Source: GCA-2709075 sp038146865
Lineage (GTDB): Bacteria; Pseudomonadota; Alphaproteobacteria; MPNO01; UBA2964
DNA: 64,000 nucleotides
Assembly (NCBI GenBank): GCA_038146865.1
Contig: JAYQSL010000007.1
Coordinates: 814,871-878,870 of the forward strand
Direction: 5' to 3'
Part shown: positions 17,899 to 26,316 of the stretch, one piece after another
Layout: every line of letters starts with the position of its first letter
How positions within the stretch are numbered: position 1 is the first letter of the stretch
Notes under the pieces: generated by a model
What the model was told of the DNA's origin: nothing
What the model saw: the letters and a program-made list of their open reading frames with translations, nothing else
The model's database searches: none
Position numbers and translations under genes: made by a program

Positions 17899-18939
17899 AT
17901 GGTTCTGATAGTGATGGCGGATGACGGGATCCCTTTTGATGGCGATACCCCCCATAACGGTCCACTTGGTGGCGCCGAAAGCGCGTTTGTAAGTCTTGCG
18001 GAGGCGTTTGCAAAGAGAGGTCATGAGGTTCTTGCTTACACAAAGGTTACGCGATCGAGGAACGTGAGAGGGGTTTCTTGGCGCCCGATTCAAGAAGGAA
18101 TTATTGATAAGGCATCGCTTTATATCGCAAATCGAGGTGATAAATTACTCAAATTGGTACCAGGGGCAGACCAACGGATTTTTTGGATTCACAATCCTGC
18201 AGACTACCTTTTAAAATGGCGGTACCTATCAAAATTATTTGTTACTAGACCTATAATTGTTTTTTCTGGAGCATTTCACGCTCAATCTTGTCCAAAATGG
18301 GTTCCGTTGGGTGGACGAAAGATAATTCCCTACGGGATTTCGAAAACGTTTACTGGCGTCAGACGAAAAGGGATTGCGCCTCCGACCGCCATATTTACTT
18401 CAAATGTTCTTCGTGGCTTGGACTGGCTGCTTGAGCTTTGGGTGGACCGTATCCAACCGCAAGTAGAAGGCGCTCAATTACATATTTACTCGGGGCCAGC
18501 CACTTATGGTTCCTTTGGAGAAGCACGGGCCAATGCAATGAATGCAATTTTAGAAAAGGCTAAATCGTTGAATTTAAGTGGGGTGAAGGTGCTCAGGCCA
18601 GTACCAAAAAAGGAGTTAGCTGATGTCTATGCCAACGCCCGCGTGATGCTATATGGAGGAGACATTGGGGAGACCTTTTGCCTGGCCCTTGGTGAATCCC
18701 AGGCTTCTGGGGTTCCCTCTGTGGTAAAAGATATAGGATGTGTCTCGGAGAGGATAATTCCCGAAGAGACGGGTTATGTTGCCAGGGACGACACAGATTT
18801 CGTTGAGAAAGCAGTGACCCTATTGAGGGATGATACGCAATGGGCCGCATTTAGCGATAGGGCAGTGGAAATGCAGAGAGGCTGGACTTGGAATGAAGCA
18901 GCCGAGGCATTTGAAAGTCTATTGCCGAGTATAAATTGA
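17899..18939 (+). CDS. Glycosyltransferase family 4
   Basis: A 346-residue GT-B enzyme. MVLIVMADDGIPFDGDTPHNGPLGGAE gives the N-terminal Rossmann strand and the GGAE loop; the C-terminal half has the GT4 donor site ANARVMLYGGDIGETFCLALGESQASGVPSVV with the E-x7-E pattern near residue 270. GAGG lies 7 bases before ATG and the gene starts 2 bases after the GT2 stop, so it belongs to the same operon as the GT9 and GT2. Likely role: lipopolysaccharide core or another surface glycan. Confidence 0.83.
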   Translation: MVLIVMADDGIPFDGDTPHNGPLGGAESAFVSLAEAFAKRGHEVLAYTKVTRSRNVRGVSWRPIQEGIIDKASLYIANRGDKLLKLVPGADQRIFWIHNPADYLLKWRYLSKLFVTRPIIVFSGAFHAQSCPKWVPLGGRKIIPYGISKTFTGVRRKGIAPPTAIFTSNVLRGLDWLLELWVDRIQPQVEGAQLHIYSGPATYGSFGEARANAMNAILEKAKSLNLSGVKVLRPVPKKELADVYANARVMLYGGDIGETFCLALGESQASGVPSVVKDIGCVSERIIPEETGYVARDDTDFVEKAVTLLRDDTQWAAFSDRAVEMQRGWTWNEAAEAFESLLPSIN

Positions 18940-19119
18940 CATATATTTGGATCATTGGAGGAACCTGCAAAGTTTGAAAATGTCAAATGAAAGTGGATTT
19001 AAATCGCTGATCTTTATTCTCCAGCATCGGACTAAGTAATTAATGAGGGTTAAAAAGATTGTTGTGGCGCGGGAAAACTTTCGGCGCGAAAAGTATTCTG
19101 TCTTTTGGGGGGCGCTGGG

Positions 19120-20889
19120 ATGTGCGGGATTGCCGGATTAATGCTTCCCTCCGGTGCTCTGCCGGATAAAAAAACCCTTGATTGCATGTCAAGCTCTCTC
19201 GAGCATCGAGGTCCGGATGGTGGCGGCGAATTTGTAGCGCCAGGCATCGGTTTGGTTCATCGTCGTTTATCGATAATTGATATCGAAAATGGTAACCAGC
19301 CGCTTTCGCATCCTCTTGGCCTTCATTTAGTGGCAAACGGTGAAATCTATAACTACATCGAACTAAGAGAGGAGTTTGCTGCGGAGGAATTTAAAACAAG
19401 GTCAGATTGTGAAATTCCTCTCCATTTATATGCGCGTTTAGGTGAACATTTTGCCTCGCGTTTAAGAGGAATGTATTCGATCGCAATTTATGACGAGCGT
19501 AGCAGAACACTTGTGCTCTCCAGAGACCCTTTTGGCATTAAACCGCTTTATTATTGTGAGGGCTCATTTGGTTTTGCATTTGCATCAGAACCGAGGGCGT
19601 TTTTTGATGCTGCTTTAGTCGAACCGTCGCTCCAAATGGACGCCGCGAGAGAGCTATTTCAACTTCAATATTCGTCTGCTGCTGAAACTGCATTTGAAGG
19701 CGTATATCGCGTCTTCCCCGGGGAGACATTGATTATTCAGTCAGGAAAGATTTTAAGACGAGAAAGAATCCATGCATTACCTATAGGCGGCCCTGTTCCG
19801 ATCTCAGTTGATGATGCACTTGCTAATGTGGAAACAGCCCTAAATGACAGCGTGATGGTTCATCAAAGAAGTGATGTGCCCTACGGGCTATTTTTATCGG
19901 GTGGAATAGACTCCTCGGCATTGCTCGCACAGATGGCAAAGTCAAATCATGAGCCGATCAAATCATATACAATCGGATTTCCCGGGACCGGTGTGGCGGA
20001 TGAGCGGGACCATGCTCGCAGTATCGCCGCAGCTTTTGGATCAGAACATGTTGAAATAGATTTTACCGAAAAGGATTTCTGGGACCTGTTACCGCAGGTT
20101 GTTGAAACGATTGATGACCCAATTGCAGATTACGCGATCCTTCCGACCTATAAACTCGCCTCCGTGGCCTCTAGGGATGTCAAAGTTATCTTGAGTGGAG
20201 AGGGCGGGGATGAGCTGTTCGGGGGATACGGTCGCTATCGGTCTCTTGCAGCCCCGTGGCGGTTTTTTCGGAGGCCAGGTCGACTAAAAGGAGCCTTAAA
20301 TGGCCTTGGAATTTTAAGGTCAGAGAATGAAAAGTGGAGAAAAGGACGGGAGCAAGCAATGGAAATGGCCAGAGCCGATGGTAGATCTTCGCTCCAAGCT
20401 GAGCAAGCCGCTGATTGTAACGACTGGCTGGCAAATGATCTGTTAATAAAACTCGATCGATGTCTTATGGCTCATGGTCTAGAGGGGCGCACACCTATGC
20501 TGGATCCAGTCGTGGCTAGCGCAGTTTTCAGATTTCCCGACAAGCTCAAAGTCAAAGGAAAATATGGAAAATGGATACTAAGGAAATGGTTGGATAATCA
20601 ACTGCCCAACGCTGACGCTTTTGCGCGCAAGAAGGGGTTCACTGTACCAGTTGATGAGTGGATACGAGGGCATGCTGAAAAGTTAGGCCTACTAGTCTCG
20701 CAACAACCGATTATTACAGAACTTTTTCATCCGGATGTTGTACGAAAAGTATTTTGTGCTCGAGATAAGCGATCAGGTTTTGCCGCTTGGATTTTGCTCT
20801 TCTTTGTGCTTTGGCACAAAGTACACATAGAAAGACAGGCGCTTTTTGGAAATGTTTTTGACGTGTTGGAATGTAGTTATAAAAACTAA
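19120..20889 (+). CDS. asnB: Asparagine synthase (glutamine-hydrolysing)-like amidotransferase
   Basis: A 589-residue AsnB-type enzyme. The start is fixed by the class II glutaminase nucleophile, which must be Cys2 (MCGIAGL), although an upstream in-frame ATG exists at 19105. SLEHRGPDGGG and HRRLSIID follow in the glutaminase domain; the synthetase domain begins near residue 230 with the PPi loop SGGIDSSALLAQ. GEGGDELFGGYGRYR and LEGRTPMLDP are conserved substrate and AMP elements. Placed 180 bases after three glycosyltransferases, it may amidate a sugar acid of the surface glycan rather than make free asparagine; that is inference. Confidence 0.88.
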   Translation: MCGIAGLMLPSGALPDKKTLDCMSSSLEHRGPDGGGEFVAPGIGLVHRRLSIIDIENGNQPLSHPLGLHLVANGEIYNYIELREEFAAEEFKTRSDCEIPLHLYARLGEHFASRLRGMYSIAIYDERSRTLVLSRDPFGIKPLYYCEGSFGFAFASEPRAFFDAALVEPSLQMDAARELFQLQYSSAAETAFEGVYRVFPGETLIIQSGKILRRERIHALPIGGPVPISVDDALANVETALNDSVMVHQRSDVPYGLFLSGGIDSSALLAQMAKSNHEPIKSYTIGFPGTGVADERDHARSIAAAFGSEHVEIDFTEKDFWDLLPQVVETIDDPIADYAILPTYKLASVASRDVKVILSGEGGDELFGGYGRYRSLAAPWRFFRRPGRLKGALNGLGILRSENEKWRKGREQAMEMARADGRSSLQAEQAADCNDWLANDLLIKLDRCLMAHGLEGRTPMLDPVVASAVFRFPDKLKVKGKYGKWILRKWLDNQLPNADAFARKKGFTVPVDEWIRGHAEKLGLLVSQQPIITELFHPDVVRKVFCARDKRSGFAAWILLFFVLWHKVHIERQALFGNVFDVLECSYKN

Positions 20890-21046
20890 TAGAAATTTAC
20901 CCAAAGATTTTAGATGAAATTTTTATCATTTGAAGATTAAATAAAAATCAAAACAAAACTTGCTAGGTTAAATATTTAATAAAAACGACCTAGGAAGTAT
21001 TTAAAAAATACGTCAGAAAAATCAGAGTTATCGGAGGGATATAACT

Positions 21047-21574
21047 ATGAGTGGACTAGGGGAAATGTCTTTTGGCCACATTGGTATAAATGTGACCCGA
21101 ATGGAGCCTATGGTTGAATTCTATACTGAATTATTGGGATTCAAGATTACTGATAGGGGACATGGAGGCGGAGGAAAGGGACCTGAATTAGTTTTTCTCA
21201 GTCGTGATCCGGAAGAGCACCATCAGATTGTTTTAGCTTCAACCCGTCCTGCAGGAGTCCCGAGCACTATCAATCAAATATCATTTAGAGTTAAGGAATT
21301 CAGTATGGTGCGGGCAGCATATGATAAAGCTGTGGGTGCCGGAGTTGAAGGGATAGAGCCCGTTGATCATGGCAACGCCTTATCAGTGTACTTCCCTGAC
21401 CCAGAAGGGAATAGAATTGAGGTATACATGTCACTTCCATGGTATGTGTCCCAGCCACATCGGGACCTTATTAATTTTGATTTGTCCGATGAAGAGGTTC
21501 TTGCCAATAACAAAGAAAAATGTTCGAGAGACCCAAGCTTTTTGCCAATTGAAGAATGGAAAGCAAAATTTTAG
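21047..21574 (+). CDS. VOC superfamily (glyoxalase/extradiol dioxygenase-like) protein
   Basis: A 175-residue protein with one complete vicinal-oxygen-chelate module pair: FGHIGINVTRMEPMVEFYTELLGFKITDRG at the N terminus and VYFPDPEGNRIEVYMSLPW at residues about 123-142. The His in GHIGIN and Glu in NRIEVY are the usual metal ligands. The 30-residue tail beyond the fold (DLSDEEVLANNKEKC) is seen in biphenyldiol dioxygenase-like relatives. GGAGGG precedes ATG, and a strong terminator follows. Substrate unknown. Confidence 0.8.
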   Translation: MSGLGEMSFGHIGINVTRMEPMVEFYTELLGFKITDRGHGGGGKGPELVFLSRDPEEHHQIVLASTRPAGVPSTINQISFRVKEFSMVRAAYDKAVGAGVEGIEPVDHGNALSVYFPDPEGNRIEVYMSLPWYVSQPHRDLINFDLSDEEVLANNKEKCSRDPSFLPIEEWKAKF

Positions 21575-21604
21575 GCAGATTTGATTAAAGATAGAGCAAA
21601 ACAT

Positions 21605-22096
21605 TCAAGAGGGGCCGAATAGGCCCCTTTTTTTGTGCCAGTCTTCGATACTCTCATCAGGATATTGGTCATATTTAGGGTCATTTTCAGGAATGTTTAC
21701 CCAGGAGGCCTTGTAGTTCGTCATCGTGTGTCTTACCTCTGGGGGCGTCGGAAGAGGTGTGTCGACAGATGATGCAAACAAATAAACCCAGTGCCCATGT
21801 CGGCTGTTGTGGTTCCACATCATAGTTCCGCAGTGCTTGCAAAAATGTCGGCGGGAGTATCCGAGCCCGTCTTTTTCATAAACACCTCTGTCGTTGAGAT
21901 TGGACCGATAGACGGATAAGTGTTCTTCGCCGGACACCTTGAGCGTTAGATTGTTAGCCATGATATTTACAGCGGAGCCGGAACCACCGGCTAACTTGCG
22001 GCATATTGAACAGTAACATTTTGAAAACGGATAAGGCGTATCTGATTCGACACTGTATTTCACCCTGCCGCAATGACATGAACCCTCTAAAAGCAT
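21605..22096 (-). CDS. GFA family (glutathione-dependent formaldehyde-activating-like) protein
   Basis: A 163-residue Zn-binding CENP-V/GFA protein. Cys pairs are in GSCHCGRVKYSV, KCYCSICRKLAGG and HFCKHCGTMMW, matching the CxCG...CxxC...CxxCG pattern. Known members are associated with thiol adducts such as S-hydroxymethylglutathione, but most are unassigned. It is convergent with the VOC gene, and the plus-strand terminator of that gene lies within its last codons. Confidence 0.85.
   Translation of the reverse strand: MLLEGSCHCGRVKYSVESDTPYPFSKCYCSICRKLAGGSGSAVNIMANNLTLKVSGEEHLSVYRSNLNDRGVYEKDGLGYSRRHFCKHCGTMMWNHNSRHGHWVYLFASSVDTPLPTPPEVRHTMTNYKASWVNIPENDPKYDQYPDESIEDWHKKRGLFGPS
21611..21634 (+). 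terminator. Rho-independent terminator of the VOC gene
   Basis: GGGGCC and GGCCCC form a perfect 6-bp GC stem around a 5-base loop, followed by seven T residues, 37 bases after the VOC stop. It overlaps the 3' end of the opposing GFA coding sequence, so it constrains that protein's C terminus. Confidence 0.88.
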
Positions 22097-22160
22097 CGAG
22101 TCGCGCTCCCACCAATTTAGAAAATAATTCCTAAACTTAGGTCAAATAGAAAGCAAAGAA

Positions 22161-22180
22161 CATCCCATATCGTTGGGATG
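22161..22180. repeat. Perfect 7-bp inverted repeat upstream of recA
   Basis: CATCCCA and TGGGATG flank a 6-base spacer between the divergent GFA and recA genes. No T tract follows on either strand, so it is not a simple terminator. It may be an operator or a chance palindrome. Confidence 0.4.
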
Positions 22181-22269
22181 GAAGGAGGCAGGCCTTTGAC
22201 CCTTTAAAATCCTCAATTAACGCAGATGCGTTTTTAGAAGAACCTCTCTGACAAAGAAAACATTTGTTA

Positions 22270-22299
22270 TTGCAAAAAAGAACAAAACATGAACATAAT
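22270..22299 (+). promoter_or_regulatory. Predicted recA promoter overlapping the LexA box
   Basis: TTGCAA (-35 like) and CATAAT (-10 like) are separated by 18 bases and lie about 47 bases before the recA start. The SOS box occupies the spacer, as expected for repression by occlusion. Consensus match is only moderate. Confidence 0.5.
22280..22294 (+). promoter_or_regulatory. Alphaproteobacterial LexA (SOS) box of recA
   Basis: The sequence GAAC-AAAACAT-GAAC exactly fits the direct-repeat GAAC-N7-GAAC operator known for alphaproteobacterial LexA. It lies 51 bases upstream of the recA ATG and within a plausible promoter, predicting SOS control. No lexA gene is in the window. Confidence 0.85.
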
Positions 22300-22345
22300 C
22301 CTTCAATTGATCGAATCCCGTGGTTATGAAATAAGGAGTTAGGAT

Positions 22346-23438
22346 ATGGCAGAACCTGCATTGAGACTTGTGGATAAGGGAATTATGGATAAATCCAAGG
22401 CATTAGACGCCGCGCTCCAACAGATAGAGAGGGCACACGGAAAAGGCTCCATTATGCGTTTGGGGGAGGGACAGGTTGTTGAAACAGAATCAGTTTCCAC
22501 GGGCTCTCTAGGATTAGATATAGCCCTTGGTATTGGCGGCATTCCCAAGGGCCGAATTATAGAAGTATACGGCCCGGAAAGCTCCGGAAAAACCACTTTA
22601 GCTCTGCATTGCGTCGCGGAAGCACAAAAGAACGGGGGACAGTGCGCTTTTGTGGATGCGGAACATGCACTAGATCCGGTGTATGCCGGTAAACTTGGTG
22701 TGAATATTGATGACCTTCTTATTTCGCAACCCGATGCGGGTGAACAGGCTTTGGAGATTACAGACACGTTAGTGCGGTCTGGGGCGGTAGACCTAATTGT
22801 TGTTGATAGTGTGGCGGCCTCTAGTTCCAAGAGCCGAGCTAGAAGGAGAGATGGGTGATACCCATGTTGGATTGCAAGCGAGGTTAATGAGCCAGGCGTT
22901 AAGAAAACTCACGGGGTCAATCGCGCGGACAAATTGTACGATCATATTCATAAATCAAATCAGAATGAAGATTGGCGTGATGTTTGGAAACCCGGAGACG
23001 ACAACAGGCGGTAATGCTCTAAAATTTTATTCTTCGGTTCGGCTTGATATCCGCCGTATTGGTGCGATTAAGGATCGTGATGAAGTGGTTGGCAATCAGA
23101 CAAGAGTGAAAGTAGTTAAAAACAAGGTGGCCCCCCCATTTAAAACGGTCGAATTTGACATCATGTATGGGGAAGGAATTTCCAAAATGGGTGAGTTAAT
23201 TGACTTGGGTGTCAAGGCAGGAATAGTAGAAAAATCGGGTGCCTGGTTCTCATACGATAGTCAGCGGATAGGGCAGGGACGAGAAAACTCAAAACAGTTT
23301 CTTCGGGAGAATACACATATATCGGATGCAATCGAATTGGGTATTCGTTCAAATGCGGGGCTTATAGCGGAGGCTGCTCTGATGGGAGACAATCTGGGTA
23401 ATAATAACCCCTCCGATGAAGAAACTGACGAAGTCTAA
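22346..23438 (+). CDS. recA: Recombinase RecA, split by a 1-base frameshift
   Basis: RecA is the DNA strand-exchange ATPase of homologous repair and SOS induction. The first part carries Walker A GPESSGKTT (about residue 78), FVDAEHALDP and LIVVDSVAA; the second continues in the +1 frame with LVPRAELEGEMGDTHVG, the NQIRMKIGVMFGNPETTTGG loop and the normal C terminus ending in acidic residues. An extra T at about 22821 (GCC-T-CTA) breaks the frame within the conserved VDSVAALVPRAE. Removing it restores about 363 residues, the standard length. The start has AAGGAG, and a LexA box lies upstream. As given, the sequence would make a truncated, inactive protein; a sequence error is more likely than loss. 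Confidence 0.93.
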
Positions 23439-23470
23439 AACATTTAGCCCTCAAAAAAATAATGCACATA

Positions 23471-23496
23471 TGGAGGATACCTTCCTGCATCCTCCA
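23471..23496 (+). terminator. Possible terminator after recA
   Basis: TGGAGGAT and ATCCTCCA form a perfect 8-bp stem with a 10-base loop, 32 bases after the recA stop. The following AATGTCTTTTCT is only a weak T tract, so termination may be partial. Confidence 0.5.
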
Positions 23497-23579
23497 ATGT
23501 CTTTTCTAGACACCTGCAAATTCGATCATTATTAAAAAGAGAATATTTGATCGTTAATGTTCGAGAGTGCTGGGAATTT

Positions 23580-26222
23580 ATGACATTAAGTACAAATGAT
23601 ATTCGGACGGCGTTTCTGAATTACTTTAAAAAAAATCAACATGAAGTGATCAACTCGTCACCGTTGGTGCCCCAAAATGACCCGACACTTTTGTTCACAA
23701 ATGCTGGAATGGTGCAGTTTAAAAATATTTTTACGGGATTAGAAAAACGTGACTATGTCCGAGCAACAACTTCACAGAAATGCGTTAGAGCGGGCGGGAA
23801 ACACAATGATCTTGAAAATGTTGGCTACACGGCGCGGCATCACACTTTTTTCGAAATGTTGGGGAATTTTTCCTTTGGAGATTACTTTAAAGATGTAGCA
23901 ATAGAGCTCGCCTGGGAGTTGATCACCAAAGAGTTCCAAATACCTCAAAGTAAGCTTCTTGTTACAGTGTTTCATGAAGATGACGACGCTTACAACCTTT
24001 GGAAAAAGATCGCGGGATTGGGCGATAGCAGTATCATTCGGATTTCTTCCTCCGATAATTTTTGGTCTATGGGTGATACAGGGCCATGTGGTCCATGCTC
24101 TGAAATTTTTTATGATCACGGCGATAAATATCAGGGAGGTCCTCCAGGTTCTCCAGAAGAAGATGGAGATCGTTTTATTGAAATTTGGAATTTGGTCTTT
24201 ATGCAGTACAACCAAATTTCGGTTGATCATCGAGAGGCACTTCCCCGCCCGTCGATTGATACAGGGATGGGCTTGGAGCGTATCTCTGCCATAATGCAGG
24301 GTGTTCACGACAATTACGACACTGATACCCTCCGAGTTTTGGTAGAGGCGTCAGCGGATATAGCGAATGTAGATTTGAACGGCGAACACCACAATTCTAA
24401 TCGGGTGATCGCAGATCATATCAGATCTTCCGCCTTCTTGATTGCTGATGGGGTATTACCTTCAAATGAGGGTAGAGGATATGTTCTAAGACGTATTATG
24501 AGGAGAGCAATGCGTCACGCTCATATTATGGGTTGTCGAGACGCAATCCTACATAAGCTTATTCCTGTTCTGGTGAACCAGATGGGGTCGGCTTACCCTG
24601 AGCTCAGGAGAGCGGAGACCCTGATACAGGAGACATTAGAGCTCGAGGAAAATCGGTTTAAGCAAATGCTAGATCGGGGGCTTAGCTTATTGAGGGATGA
24701 AACAGATAAGCTAGGCGATGGCGAGGCCTTGGCCGGCGATATAGCATTTCGATTGTATGACACATACGGATTCCCGGTAGATCTGACCCAGGACGTGTTG
24801 AGGGGACAGGGTCGGGGTGTCGACCTAACGGGCTTCAACCGGGCTATGGAAAAGCAAAAAGCTGATGCACGGAAGGCCTGGGTTGGATCAGGTGAAAATG
24901 TCGAGGATACTCTGTGGTTTAAACTCCGCGAAGATATCGGATCAACCGAATTCTTAGGTTACGGCTTGGAACAAGCCGATGGGCAAGTGGTTGCCATTAT
25001 ATTAGGCGGAGAGGCGGTTAATACTGCCGAGGCTGATGACGAAGTTTTAATTTTAACGAATCAAACCCCTTTTTATGGGGAGTCTGGTGGCCAACAGGGT
25101 GACGCCGGGATTTTATCCAACGACCGCGTTGAAATAAAAATTGTTGATACACAAAAGGAACTTGGTGACCTTCATGTTCATGTTGGAAGGATAACTCAAG
25201 GCTGTGTATCAGTTGGTGAAACTGTTTTAATGACTGTAGATCCAGAACGCAGGTCAGGTCTCAGGTCGCACCATTCTGCGACGCATCTGCTTCATGCGGC
25301 ATTGCGACGAAATTTAGGTGAGCATATAACCCAAAAAGGATCGTTAGTTTCGCCGGATCGGCTGAGGTTTGACATTAGCCATCCGAAAGCGATTACGGTC
25401 GATGAGATCAATAAGGTTTCAAAAGAAGTTAATCAACAGGTACGCAACAATAGCGCCGTGACGACGCGAGTTATGACACCCAGTGAAGCCAATGATTTAG
25501 GTGCGATGGCTTTGTTTGGGGAAAAATACGGAGATGAGGTTCGCGTTGTTGCGATGGGAGAGGGGGCAAAGCCTTTTTCATTAGAGTTGTGTGGAGGAAC
25601 CCATGTATCTCGCACCGGTGATATAGGTTTTTTCAAGGTTGTCTCTGAAGGAGCAGTAGCTTCTGGCGTTCGAAGAATAGAAGCGGTCACCGGCCCTTCA
25701 GCTTTCGAATGGATGGAAAATAATGAGATAACTCTGAACGCGGCCGCTCGAGTGTTAAATGTACCGATTAATCAGTTAGTAGATCGGGTTAGTTCATTAA
25801 TTGAAGAACGTCGAGATTTAGAAGTGGAGTTAACCAATTTGCGTCGGCGTTTGGCAATGGGTGGGGACGGGAAGACTGACGATCATGGTATCGAAAAAAT
25901 CGGCTCCATTTCTTTTTTATCTAAAACTCTCACAGATACCCCAGCTAAAGAGTTGAAGTCATTTGTGGATACCTTCAAACAAAAAATAGGGTCTGGGGTA
26001 ATTGTTATTTGCGGGGTATTTGATGGCAAGGCGTCATTAGTAGTGGGTGTTACAGAGGACCTAACAGAGAAATTTAATGCGGTTGATTTGGTCCGTTTGG
26101 GATCTCCCCTTATTGGTGGAAAGGGGGGAGGGGGTAGGCCAGATATGGCACAAGCCGGTGGTCCCGACGTAGAAAAGGTCGAGGATGCTATTGCCTCAAT
26201 ACGACAGGCTCTAGAATCGTAG
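23580..26222 (+). CDS. alaS: Alanine--tRNA ligase
   Basis: An 880-residue class II synthetase. The N-terminal catalytic core shows NDIRTAFLNYFKKNQH, FTNAGMVQFK and KCVRAGGKHNDLENVGYTARHHTFFEMLGNFSFGDY; the editing domain has the zinc ligands HHSATHLLH (HxxxH) and CGGTHVSRTG; the C-terminal DHHA1-type domain ends with LGSPLIGGKGGGGRPDMAQAGG. The ATG at 23580 matches the family N terminus, although the frame is open to a TTG at 23547. Placement directly after recA is common in alphaproteobacteria. Confidence 0.96.
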   Translation: MTLSTNDIRTAFLNYFKKNQHEVINSSPLVPQNDPTLLFTNAGMVQFKNIFTGLEKRDYVRATTSQKCVRAGGKHNDLENVGYTARHHTFFEMLGNFSFGDYFKDVAIELAWELITKEFQIPQSKLLVTVFHEDDDAYNLWKKIAGLGDSSIIRISSSDNFWSMGDTGPCGPCSEIFYDHGDKYQGGPPGSPEEDGDRFIEIWNLVFMQYNQISVDHREALPRPSIDTGMGLERISAIMQGVHDNYDTDTLRVLVEASADIANVDLNGEHHNSNRVIADHIRSSAFLIADGVLPSNEGRGYVLRRIMRRAMRHAHIMGCRDAILHKLIPVLVNQMGSAYPELRRAETLIQETLELEENRFKQMLDRGLSLLRDETDKLGDGEALAGDIAFRLYDTYGFPVDLTQDVLRGQGRGVDLTGFNRAMEKQKADARKAWVGSGENVEDTLWFKLREDIGSTEFLGYGLEQADGQVVAIILGGEAVNTAEADDEVLILTNQTPFYGESGGQQGDAGILSNDRVEIKIVDTQKELGDLHVHVGRITQGCVSVGETVLMTVDPERRSGLRSHHSATHLLHAALRRNLGEHITQKGSLVSPDRLRFDISHPKAITVDEINKVSKEVNQQVRNNSAVTTRVMTPSEANDLGAMALFGEKYGDEVRVVAMGEGAKPFSLELCGGTHVSRTGDIGFFKVVSEGAVASGVRRIEAVTGPSAFEWMENNEITLNAAARVLNVPINQLVDRVSSLIEERRDLEVELTNLRRRLAMGGDGKTDDHGIEKIGSISFLSKTLTDTPAKELKSFVDTFKQKIGSGVIVICGVFDGKASLVVGVTEDLTEKFNAVDLVRLGSPLIGGKGGGGRPDMAQAGGPDVEKVEDAIASIRQALES

Positions 26223-26316
26223 GCGCACGGGCTCTTTACATAGCGTCTTCGCCGAGGCATACAACCGCTAAACGTGGCATTTGTAACTACCAAAGTCTGT
26301 ATCGAGGGAAATTCTT

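Noticed and set aside
18970..19040. A 19-codon frame starting MSNESGFKSL between GT4 and asnB
   Set aside because: The nearby GGAGG is too far from its ATG and there is no other support, so chance is likelier than a leader peptide.
22346..23438. Programmed frameshifting or an intein in recA
   Set aside because: No slippery heptamer, inserted protein domain or splice-junction residues; a single extra base explains the break.
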